NCBI GenBank assembly: GCA_009695405.1
Contig: SIAZ01000209.1
Span: forward strand, 1 to 6,224
Reading direction: 5' to 3'
Length of the DNA stretch: 6,224 nucleotides
DNA from: Pedosphaera sp.
GTDB taxonomy: Bacteria > Verrucomicrobiota > Verrucomicrobiia > Limisphaerales > UBA9464
The notes beneath the pieces are model-generated. The model had not been told where the DNA came from. It ran no database searches and saw nothing but the letters and a program-made list of their open reading frames with translations. Within the stretch, counting starts at the first letter, position 1. Every line of letters starts with the position of its first letter. The position numbers and the translations under genes were made by a program. Positions 1-6,224 of this stretch are shown piece after piece.

Positions 1-342
1 GACAAGATTTGTGAAATTGGGATTTTCCGTCGCGATATAGGGAGAAATTTCGGCGAACCACCGACTGGGGGCAACCCAACCGGAACCAACGGGAACTTCG
101 GTTCCGGCTACAGGCAGAAAATCAAACTGGTCGCCGGCACAAAGGAGATAACCAAGACTGATCTGTTTTTCATTGCTGACACACCGTACCGTTTGAGCCT
201 TCGTTTTCGCACGAGCCAGTGCTGGAAGGAGCATTCCAGCAAGAATTGCAATGATCGCAATTACCACTAATAATTCGATCAATGTGAACCCACGACGGCC
301 GAGATTTGACCACTGCGCTGGTATTGGATTAGTTAAATTCAT
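1..342 (-). CDS. Type IV pilin-like / type II secretion pseudopilin, N-terminal part (runs off left edge)
   Basis: The first 114 codons are visible and the frame is still open at position 1. The protein begins MNLTNPIPAQWSNLGRRG, an 18-residue leader ending in Gly, followed by FTLIELLVVIAIIAILAG with Glu at +5. This is the classical prepilin peptidase (PilD) cleavage and N-methylation site plus the hydrophobic helix that holds pilins in the inner membrane and packs the filament core. Next come LLPALARAKTKAQ and a C-V-S-N-E-K-Q stretch, the pattern of the large pseudopilin families of Verrucomicrobia, Planctomycetes and Lentisphaerae (prepilin-type N-terminal cleavage/methylation proteins, DUF1559-like). 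The visible globular part (about residues 55-114, with GDQFDFLPVAGTEVPVG) gives no specific function. The ATG at 342 is chosen because it gives a leader of normal length. An AAGGA lies at 356-360, 13 nt upstream, which is longer than ideal. The gene follows the giant secreted-protein gene by 226 bp and has its own promoter candidate. Class is secure, exact role unknown. Confidence 0.93.
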   Translation of the reverse strand, partial: MNLTNPIPAQWSNLGRRGFTLIELLVVIAIIAILAGMLLPALARAKTKAQTVRCVSNEKQISLGYLLCAGDQFDFLPVAGTEVPVGSGWVAPSRWFAEISPYIATENPNFTNLV

Positions 343-387
343 TGGTTTTTAATCGTCCTTTGGAGATGGACTTAATTAGGGAAGACC

Positions 388-399
388 TAGCCTAGGCTA
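388..399. repeat. Perfect 12-bp palindrome in the pseudopilin leader
   Basis: TAGCCTAGGCTA is its own reverse complement. It lies in the untranslated leader of the pseudopilin gene, between the promoter candidate (450-478) and the start codon (342). The position would suit a dimeric repressor or a short RNA hairpin, but no regulator is encoded nearby and a 12-bp palindrome can occur by chance. The sequence is seen directly; an operator role is only a guess. Confidence 0.35.
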
Positions 400-449
400 A
401 AATAAATAACGAAGGGTTAAGCTAAACGCATTCTTTTTGGTGATAACTC

Positions 450-478
450 TTAATATCTCCATAGTTAATTTGGGTCAA
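450..478 (-). promoter_or_regulatory. Sigma70-like promoter candidate for the pseudopilin gene
   Basis: On the minus strand TTGACC (473-478, 5 of 6 to the -35 consensus) is followed after exactly 17 nt by TATTAA (450-455, 4 of 6 to the -10 consensus). Transcription would start near 443, leaving a leader of about 100 nt before the ATG at 342. The whole 343-480 interval is AT-rich compared with the flanking coding DNA, as expected for a promoter. It suggests that the pseudopilin can be transcribed separately from the large gene upstream. Verrucomicrobial promoters are poorly characterised, so this is a motif match only. Confidence 0.45.
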
Positions 479-568
479 TGCTCTCTTGATACCTGAAATG
501 AATTCCCAATCAACCTTCGATCCAAGGTTCGTTCACAGCCGATTGAGCTAGACTGCACCACCCCAGAG

Positions 569-3500
569 TTATTGAGCGGTCAGTCGAAAAAAGCGGACGG
601 CTGTGTCGTTCGAAATAAGGGCCGAACGAGTCTGATGAGTCGTGTCGGTCGAGGTTATTTGGCTCTCCACCTGAGCCCAAACCGTCGCATTCAGCGCAGA
701 AGCAGTTTCCAACTGAACTCGGACTCCGGGTCGATCCAGTTGGACACGAAACCGAATAGAGGGTGGATTCGTGGTAACCAACGATAGTGGCGACTGAGTC
801 TCAGCAGTCTTAGGATTTCCGCCTAAGACAAATTCAAGCAGGTTGGGTATCCCGTCATGATCTGGATCTGCTTCGGGACCTTGTGCCTCAGTGGGCAAAT
901 TGGAAGTACCGATCCAGTCCTTAAACAGCCACCCTTGAAACGCCGCGCCAGGCGTGGGGAGCGCCGCTATCCAAGTGGAGGGATCATTACCGTATTCATT
1001 CACAGCCTGCTTTTGCAAAGAGTAACCGGTTCCATTCGCCTCCACTGGCCAAGGAGGCACGCGATCGAAGCTGACACGGTCCACCCGAGCAAACTGTCGA
1101 ATTCCAGCGTCATCGAGTCCAGCGGGTTGGCTGATTTGGAGAGTCTCTCCTTCATTGGCCAAACGACCGCTCGTCCATTGCAAAATACGGGTTCCTTGAG
1201 GGACTCTAAAGGCTGCGTTAAAGTGAGAGAGACTGCCCGCAAGAACAATCCGTTCGCCTGGCGCAAGGACCAGCGGTGGGGTGGAAGGGAATTCAAAGTT
1301 GACGCCATCGGTCAGCCGCCAAGAACTAGAGCGAAGAGAGTCGTAAAGTGAAACCGGGGCCGTTGTTATATTCATCAACTCCAAGAACTCGCTATCTGGA
1401 TCACCGAATGGCGCGTAATGAATCTCCGAGATCACCACTGGTCCTCTGCGCGGAAGACTGTTCGATTGGCCTGGAGTCGGTGTTTGGAGAGGAACAAAAT
1501 TCCAAGTAGCAGTCGAACCCTTGAAATAGTTCCCCAAAGTCTCAGTTGGAAGTGTGGGTCCGAAGTCCTCCTGAGTGCGGTATCCAGTCAATTCGTCCCG
1601 TTCCGCCGAACAGAGATAAACGGTCTCTCCGACATCACTTAGAGCAAAGGCGGTAACTCGACCTAGATCCAAACTGCTCGCGCCAAAGTGCTGATTTTCA
1701 GAAAAAACGATTCGACCGCCTGGCGGCAAAACTGTGCCCACTGGAATTCGATACTTCCGAAGATCCACCGCGCTATCGCTTAGGAACCAACCACTGATAT
1801 CGACCGCCTGAGCAGAGCGATTAAAGAGTTCAATCCAGTCATTGCTACTTTCAGAATTAGCAAAGAGTTCGTCGATAACTACAGTTGGTTCAAGTGAGTA
1901 AGGATAATCAGCCCTCCGATATTGGTAACCCGCTCCAATATCGGATCTGGAACCATCGCCATCGGCAGCGTGGTTTGGATCGCCACTATTCAAAGCTGGG
2001 GAATTTACTTGTAGTCCAAAGTCGAGCCTTGATGGATTGATGAAATGTGGATTGGCGAGGAGATTGCCCGTTCCTCCACCGACTATTGCAACTGTGTCGG
2101 ACAACGAGTAACTGGTTTCCACATGGGAAAAATAATCCGCACGGACAGGGGCTACTTTACACATCGAAAAGAGGGTGTTGGTGATCAGGGCTAATCCGCC
2201 GCCAAAACCAAAATTCTTCTCATAAACGGAAATACCAATAGGACACTGAACAAAAGTGTTTTGATCGATAAAAACCTGCGATCCCGCATCCTTAACCCCC
2301 ACACCCAGTGCACAACCGACCACCAAATTATGCCGCATCCGAACCGACGAGCCTTGTCCGACAGAGATCCCTTTATCGGAATTGAAATAGATGCGGTTGT
2401 GCTCCAATAAAATATCCCGACAGGCTTCACCGATGTCGATACCGTCGGAGTTTGGGCCTAGGAATCGAGAAATTCGGCACTGACGCACAACCCCGCCCAC
2501 CACACCGTCATAATCGATGGCATCGGTATCCGGAGCCATGTTCCCGATAAAATCGCAGTCTTCGATGAAGGCCTGCCCCTGCTTCACATTAATACAGTCT
2601 CCAGAATAAGGAGTGTGGAGACGGCTATGGCTCAGATGAATTGAACCGCCTCGACAAAAGATCGGTCCTTCGCACTGTTCGATATCGAGATGCTCAATTC
2701 TCAGGAGGGCGTCGAGACCTGAGATTGCACTCGGGAATGTGATTGGATCTATTCCCCGAGTGGCGTGTCGGATGCGGCAATAGCGCAGTTGGGAAGGAGC
2801 GCTAGGCGTCTCGAAACTAACCCCCCCCCATTGGACTCCATTACGGCCCTCTATTCGAACAGGGGCCTCAGCTGTTCCCTCAATATTAAGTGCCCCGAGT
2901 ATTCGTAAATGGCGGCCCATAGGCACCCGCAAAGTGACACCTGCCGAAAGGGTAAGAGTGATATTTTTGGGCACAATCAGATCGGAATCGAGGGTGACAA
3001 CCGAGCCTAGTTTGACAGTGGTGTTGGCAGTGAGATTTCCGACTAAAATGGATTCATCCGAAGGAACAAATCGGGCGGTCACTTTCGAAGAATCGGTGAG
3101 GGTCAAAAGAGTTTCTGTTCCCCCTTCGGCCCCGAGCCATCCGGCGAACTTAAAGCCCGGAGCGGCCTCAGCCCTGAGAGTTGCCGAAATATGAGGAAAG
3201 AGGAGATGCACCCCCGCTTCAAGTGGTACGCCTTGCAGAACGAGGTACCCACCACAGGGTGGGTCGGAGCTGATCGTCAATTCGACAGCCGATTTGGGAA
3301 GGTCAAGGCGGACCCGGACATCGTTGAGAAAACCAATGGCTTGAGCGTTTATAAATTGGCTCATATCGGCCAAAGCGGCAGCACGACTTTTGATGGTCAT
3401 ACCGCCACTTGAGGCCCAACGAGCGACATGCCTTGGCACCTCTGATTCAACCTCAGAAGCCATAGAATTTAAGAGTCGCTGAACGCGCTCGGGTTTAAAG

Positions 3501-5821
3501 GTAGATCTTGTATGTGCGGCAAGACGTTGAGCCAAACGTAGGCGAAAGGTTTCGCTCGTTTTCATCCGACTAAGCAGAGCGTCCTGAGACAGCATATCAC
3601 CGAGAACGCTCACCCCGAGCGACGAGGCTCGAAAGGTCTGATCCATATCCGGCAAAAACCATTGCCAACGACCGCTGGGTGTTCTTGGCCGCCAGAACTC
3701 CCGATTGTGAGGCCAACTGGTGTTGATACCCCAAGATTCCGCGGCGATAAAGTCGATGAAACTATCTAGATCGATTCGAGATTCAGCATAGGCGAAATGG
3801 GTCGGATCATTCAGATTATGACTTTGGAGGAAGGCGAGGAGTTCAAGCCACTGGCCCGTGTCCCCTTTGTCCGCTCCCAGTGTAATTGAACTAGAAGTGA
3901 GGTGTCCGTAAAGCAGATGATCCACCTCTCCCACGTTCAGGCGGTGATGCTCAAAAAACCAAGTGTCGTCCCAACGGGATCGTAAATTATGAATGCCCCA
4001 ATAAAGCCCATTTATAAACAGCACCGAGGGCCGATAATCGGAGACGCCCACCTTCATTTGGCCATGCTGAATGAAGGACCAGAGGCCGTCTCGCAACATT
4101 TCCCGATCCCAAGCGTCCCCACCCTCGCGTAAAGTAAACGAGGTGTGATTAGGGATGTAGGTTCCAGGAAATAGATCATACACCACGCTGTCGTTACCGT
4201 AAGATCCTTTTAGCATAAAGTTCATCGCCCGCTGGGCGTGAACCCAATTATTCTCTCCACCCATTCGGTAGGCCCCGTTAACCCTGAATCCAACCCCTCC
4301 GTCAGCAGGAAAATATTCAAGAGATCCTGGCGCATTTTTGCCTTTATAGACATCCCTCAGACCACCAGAACCTGAACCACTTGTCGGCAATTCGTGTTTA
4401 TTATAGTAAATCCCCAAGCGATCGCCGAACAGCAACTCTGGATCTACAACGGCTGAGATGGAGGGGAGTGTGCTATGGGCTTCGCTTATCAAATAGGTTC
4501 GGGTGTTAACAGGGCCTTGGGGAAGCCCTGACTCAATGACACGGGCTCGAACCACAGTGTTGGTTTTAACCAAAAAAGGTTGTCCGTAAAGCGGCGATTC
4601 TGGGCCCGGCAAGGCTCCGTTTAATGTATAATGGATCGCGCCTGACCCAGTAGTGAGCGTGACTAAAACCGGATCACTATAAAGACCTCCCTCGGGTGTT
4701 GTTGTCAGAGTTCTAGGCGAAAGACGGAGATCTGGGATCTCTCCCCCACCATTAGGGCCCCCCGGGGTCGGGACGGCAAACTGGACCCATTGTCCAGCCC
4801 GATTGCGACCGCGTGAGACATCGGGAAGTTGTAGCCCATAGGTCTGAGTCTCTTCAACTGTTACCCGATCAACCGTCAAACCCGAAAGCGACAGATCAAA
4901 ACTGAGATCAGAACTGCCCGGCGTACTTTGATGAACCTCGACCGCAAGCGTATTGGTACCAGTCAAGAGGTGAGTCGGTGGCAACCGATAAAGAGTAAAA
5001 GCGTCTTCCTCAGCTCCAACTATTCCCGACGCGGCAAGGGTAGTTAATTGGATCAGACCAGCGGGCATATTCTGGCGGACGACCTCGCTTCCGTTTAAAT
5101 AGACCACCGCCCCATCATCAGCGAGAAGACGAAGCTCTAATTCCATGATCTTGGCTGAGTCTACGACCGCGAATTGATGTCGAAAGTAGGTCGTAATCGG
5201 CCGTTTTGTGAGACTGGTTCCAGCAGAAATGATCGTGGACTCATCACCGTCACCGAAGCCTAGCTGTGCTGGTCCACTTGCCCATTGACTGTCGTCAAAG
5301 CGAGGTTCGCGCCAGAGGGAACTCAAATTCAGACCTTCATCCGAAAAGCGCCAAGTTGAGGCCACTGCTGAGCCCGACGAGCCGGCTGTGATAAGGTGGC
5401 TGATCATTGCCCCTGCGGATCGCGTTAACACGAGCGTCTCACCCCCAGCAGAAAGGGAAAAGTTGGCATGATAGCCTTCGGTAATAAAGTTTCGCCAAGG
5501 CCAATAGCCCCGAGGATGAGACTCACCCGGAATTGCATCTTGTCCGTCAGCCCAGACGACTAGGTAGCCATGGGCTGGAATCGAAGCGGTCGATGGAAAT
5601 GCCCACCGTAATGGTTTGGAAGGATCATCGCTGAGATACCATCCCTTTAAAGAGACTGCGTTTGTCGAGGAGTTTTCTAGTTCAATCCAGTCAGGATAAT
5701 CTTCGAAGTCGACAATGTCCGGAAGGGCCAGCGTGTTAGAGGCCATGAATTCACTGATCCGCACTTGTGCCGCCGCCGAGATCGATAAAGAACCCAGAAC
5801 GGCAATGAGAATCCAATTCAT
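569..5821 (-). CDS. Giant secreted multidomain protein: lamin-tail / CotH kinase / beta-helix
   Basis: This encodes 1750 residues from the ATG at 5821 to a TAA at 569-571. A TTG 33 bp upstream (5854) is also in frame, but the ATG gives a compact signal peptide, MNWILIAVLGSLSISAAA with an AAA|Q signal peptidase I site; neither start has a clear Shine-Dalgarno. Domains seen by motif: lamin-tail domain (LTD) about 20-134 (VRISEFMASN, DWIELEN, GWYLSDD); lectin-like beta-sandwich 154-314 (LLADDGAVVYLNG); chitobiase C-terminal-like domain 377-445 (IHYTLNG); CotH-type atypical kinase 453-839, with NGLYWGIHNL at 604-613 and a candidate metal-binding DMDQTF at 725-730; InlB-like repeat 846-919 (FAGWLG, VTARF); right-handed parallel beta-helix about 925-1299, ending SPALNSGDP...DIGAGYQ; LTD2 1314-1451; LTD3 from 1461; DPDHDG calcium-binding-like motif near 1652; C-terminal beta-domain ending RFFRLTAQ. 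CotH kinases phosphorylate secreted proteins in spore coats; here the substrate is unknown. The protein probably acts at the cell surface or outside. Domain families are fairly sure, biological role is not. Confidence 0.93.
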   Translation of the reverse strand: MNWILIAVLGSLSISAAAQVRISEFMASNTLALPDIVDFEDYPDWIELENSSTNAVSLKGWYLSDDPSKPLRWAFPSTASIPAHGYLVVWADGQDAIPGESHPRGYWPWRNFITEGYHANFSLSAGGETLVLTRSAGAMISHLITAGSSGSAVASTWRFSDEGLNLSSLWREPRFDDSQWASGPAQLGFGDGDESTIISAGTSLTKRPITTYFRHQFAVVDSAKIMELELRLLADDGAVVYLNGSEVVRQNMPAGLIQLTTLAASGIVGAEEDAFTLYRLPPTHLLTGTNTLAVEVHQSTPGSSDLSFDLSLSGLTVDRVTVEETQTYGLQLPDVSRGRNRAGQWVQFAVPTPGGPNGGGEIPDLRLSPRTLTTTPEGGLYSDPVLVTLTTGSGAIHYTLNGALPGPESPLYGQPFLVKTNTVVRARVIESGLPQGPVNTRTYLISEAHSTLPSISAVVDPELLFGDRLGIYYNKHELPTSGSGSGGLRDVYKGKNAPGSLEYFPADGGVGFRVNGAYRMGGENNWVHAQRAMNFMLKGSYGNDSVVYDLFPGTYIPNHTSFTLREGGDAWDREMLRDGLWSFIQHGQMKVGVSDYRPSVLFINGLYWGIHNLRSRWDDTWFFEHHRLNVGEVDHLLYGHLTSSSITLGADKGDTGQWLELLAFLQSHNLNDPTHFAYAESRIDLDSFIDFIAAESWGINTSWPHNREFWRPRTPSGRWQWFLPDMDQTFRASSLGVSVLGDMLSQDALLSRMKTSETFRLRLAQRLAAHTRSTFKPERVQRLLNSMASEVESEVPRHVARWASSGGMTIKSRAAALADMSQFINAQAIGFLNDVRVRLDLPKSAVELTISSDPPCGGYLVLQGVPLEAGVHLLFPHISATLRAEAAPGFKFAGWLGAEGGTETLLTLTDSSKVTARFVPSDESILVGNLTANTTVKLGSVVTLDSDLIVPKNITLTLSAGVTLRVPMGRHLRILGALNIEGTAEAPVRIEGRNGVQWGGVSFETPSAPSQLRYCRIRHATRGIDPITFPSAISGLDALLRIEHLDIEQCEGPIFCRGGSIHLSHSRLHTPYSGDCINVKQGQAFIEDCDFIGNMAPDTDAIDYDGVVGGVVRQCRISRFLGPNSDGIDIGEACRDILLEHNRIYFNSDKGISVGQGSSVRMRHNLVVGCALGVGVKDAGSQVFIDQNTFVQCPIGISVYEKNFGFGGGLALITNTLFSMCKVAPVRADYFSHVETSYSLSDTVAIVGGGTGNLLANPHFINPSRLDFGLQVNSPALNSGDPNHAADGDGSRSDIGAGYQYRRADYPYSLEPTVVIDELFANSESSNDWIELFNRSAQAVDISGWFLSDSAVDLRKYRIPVGTVLPPGGRIVFSENQHFGASSLDLGRVTAFALSDVGETVYLCSAERDELTGYRTQEDFGPTLPTETLGNYFKGSTATWNFVPLQTPTPGQSNSLPRRGPVVISEIHYAPFGDPDSEFLELMNITTAPVSLYDSLRSSSWRLTDGVNFEFPSTPPLVLAPGERIVLAGSLSHFNAAFRVPQGTRILQWTSGRLANEGETLQISQPAGLDDAGIRQFARVDRVSFDRVPPWPVEANGTGYSLQKQAVNEYGNDPSTWIAALPTPGAAFQGWLFKDWIGTSNLPTEAQGPEADPDHDGIPNLLEFVLGGNPKTAETQSPLSLVTTNPPSIRFRVQLDRPGVRVQLETASALNATVWAQVESQITSTDTTHQTRSALISNDTAVRFFRLTAQ
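2821..2829. repeat. Nine-cytosine homopolymer inside the giant gene (G9 on coding strand)
   Basis: Nine consecutive C on the given strand are read as TGG GGG GGG GTT (Trp-Gly-Gly-Val, residues 998-1001) at the start of the beta-helix. The frame is intact at this length. Runs of this size are prone to slipped-strand mispairing and to sequencing error; a change of one base would end the protein early and remove the beta-helix, LTD2, LTD3 and the C-terminal module. Gly codons other than GGG could have avoided the run. Confidence 0.85.
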
Positions 5822-5955
5822 ACTGAGGTGGGAACTTAGCAATTCCAGAGCCAAAAGTAAGTGGGATGTCGACTTTATAAAGGCGACTGAACCTTGTTCT
5901 GATAGCCTTGCTAGGGACTGGCCACGGCCTCATTCCCCTCAGGCTCAACATTTTC

Positions 5956-6224
5956 TCAGCGGGTATAGCCGTCTTCACCGTGCTCAGCGAGATCGAGGCC
6001 TTGATTCTCGATATCCTCGCTGACTCGACAACCGATTAGGCGATCAATCACCCAGTATAACACAGCAGTGACTCCGACCGCTAGTGCAACTTCTTGTCTG
6101 TAAAAGTTTAGGACACCAACGATCCCGGCCATAGGGCCGATGGAGCGGAGCGGAATCGGCCCTATGGCCGAGACTCGCCCGTCTTCTGGGGTTGCCGGTG
6201 TCCGGCCAAAGCTGAAATCTGGAA
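5956..6224 (-). CDS. amt: Ammonium transporter (Amt family), C-terminal fragment, possibly disrupted
   Basis: The last 88 codons of a minus-strand frame are visible, ending in a TGA at 5956-5958; the rest lies beyond the right edge. The tail (WVIDRLIGCRVSEDIE, then NQGLDLAEHGEDGYTR) matches the well-known Amt C-terminus, RVSxxxExxGLDxxxHGExxY, the cytosolic segment that contacts the PII protein GlnK. It follows the last membrane helix, here VALAVGVTAVLYWVIDRLI. Amt proteins conduct ammonium across the inner membrane. Upstream of that helix the frame reads SAIGPIPLRSIGPMAG, encoded by a palindrome (6126-6170), and PDFSFGRTPATPEDGR, neither of which looks like Amt. The frame may therefore carry an in-frame palindromic insertion, or be a remnant fused to unrelated DNA. 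An internal ATG at 6130-6132 could start a 58-residue product, but without a ribosome site. The family of the tail is clear; whether the gene is intact cannot be decided here. Confidence 0.78.
   Translation of the reverse strand, partial: PDFSFGRTPATPEDGRVSAIGPIPLRSIGPMAGIVGVLNFYRQEVALAVGVTAVLYWVIDRLIGCRVSEDIENQGLDLAEHGEDGYTR
5984..6023. repeat. Imperfect inverted repeat within the amt tail
   Basis: TCAGCGAGATCGAG (5984-5997) pairs with CTCGAT (6007-6012) and CTCGCTGA (6016-6023), giving a 14-bp stem with a 3-nt bulge (6013-6015) and a 9-nt loop. It lies wholly inside coding sequence for SEDIENQGLDLAEH, about 25 nt before the stop codon. There is no T-tract after it on the transcribed strand, so it is not a typical intrinsic terminator. 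It may simply reflect the similar codons of the two acidic segments. Confidence 0.45.
6126..6170. repeat. 45-bp palindromic element with 16-bp perfect arms
   Basis: The arm CGGCCATAGGGCCGAT (6126-6141) is the exact reverse complement of ATCGGCCCTATGGCCG (6155-6170). The 13-nt loop, GGAGCGGAGCGGA, is itself a short tandem repeat of GGAGC. The element is 45 bp, a multiple of three, and is read through without a stop in the amt frame as SAIGPIPLRSIGPMAG. Shape and size fit REP-like or other small dispersed palindromic repeats, some of which (Rickettsia palindromic elements) are known inside coding genes. Whether this sequence is repeated elsewhere in the genome cannot be seen here. Confidence 0.75.

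Noticed and set aside
80..107. CCGGAACC/GGTTCCGG inverted repeat inside the pseudopilin gene.
   Set aside because: The arms are 8 bp with a 12-nt loop, wholly inside codons for a Gly/Val/Pro-rich stretch; most likely chance.
512..529. AACCTT/AAGGTT hairpin after the giant gene as a terminator.
   Set aside because: The stem is only 6 bp, AT-containing, with a 6-nt loop and no T-tract on the minus strand.
572..1642. Plus-strand open frames (for example 572-787, 857-1351 and 1418-1642) as genes.
   Set aside because: They lie antisense to the lamin-tail and C-terminal part of the giant gene, have no recognisable domain and low-complexity or basic composition typical of shadow frames.
2934..3412. 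Plus-strand frames antisense to the InlB-like and beta-helix region.
   Set aside because: The minus-strand frame there encodes clear domain motifs (FAGWLG, VTARF, NLTANTTVKLGSVVTL), which explains the open antisense frames.
5822..5854. TTG at 5854 as start of the giant protein, adding 11 residues.
   Set aside because: The downstream ATG at 5821 begins a compact signal peptide; the extra residues MALELLSSHLS include an acidic residue unusual for a signal peptide n-region, and no ribosome site favours the TTG.
5874..5902. TATAAA at 5874-5879 as a -10 box for the giant gene.
   Set aside because: At 16-18 nt upstream there is no -35 match better than 2 of 6. It stays a weak possibility, since the position before the start codon would be suitable.
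5715..6023. Overlapping plus and minus frames around 5715-6023 as small genes.
   Set aside because: They overlap the signal peptide of the giant protein or the amt tail on the other strand or in another frame, and show no domain, signal peptide or ribosome site.

Overview
The window looks like chromosomal DNA of a Verrucomicrobiota bacterium, with a related Planctomycetes/Verrucomicrobia-group organism as the alternative. Three things point there: a pseudopilin with the G|FTLIELLVVIAIIAILAG start followed by an ALARAK...C.SNEKQ helix, a giant secreted lamin-tail/CotH protein, and a C-terminal module of the DPDHDGxxNLLEFxLGxNP type ending in RFFRL. No 16S or other marker gene is present, so this is an inference from protein style. 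All recognisable genes are on the minus strand; read in the direction of transcription the order is amt fragment, giant secreted protein, pseudopilin.

Right edge (5956-6224, minus): the C-terminal 88 residues of an ammonium transporter (Amt family), recognised by its tail IGCRVSEDIENQGLDLAEHGE. Just upstream of the last membrane segment the reading frame crosses a nearly perfect 45-bp palindrome (6126-6170) and the encoded residues stop resembling Amt. The gene is therefore either interrupted or modified by a small palindromic element, or a remnant. Positions 5822-5955 are a short intergenic gap with no convincing promoter or terminator.

Centre (569-5821, minus): one gene fills about 85% of the window. 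It encodes a 1750-residue exported protein made of lamin-tail domain, lectin-like beta-sandwich, chitobiase C-terminal-like domain, CotH-type atypical kinase, InlB-like repeat, right-handed beta-helix, two more lamin-tail domains, a DxDxDG calcium-binding-like motif and a C-terminal beta-domain. The frame is open throughout and contains a run of nine G (coding strand) in the beta-helix.

Left (1-568): a 226-bp gap holding a good sigma70-like promoter candidate and a perfect 12-bp palindrome, then the first 114 residues of a type IV pilin-like/type II secretion pseudopilin (minus), cut by the window edge. The giant protein and the pseudopilin are both envelope or extracellular proteins, but nothing here proves that they work together. 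I see no CRISPR array, tRNA, rRNA, transposase or defence gene. The interest lies in the domain architecture of the large protein and in the palindromic element inside the amt frame.
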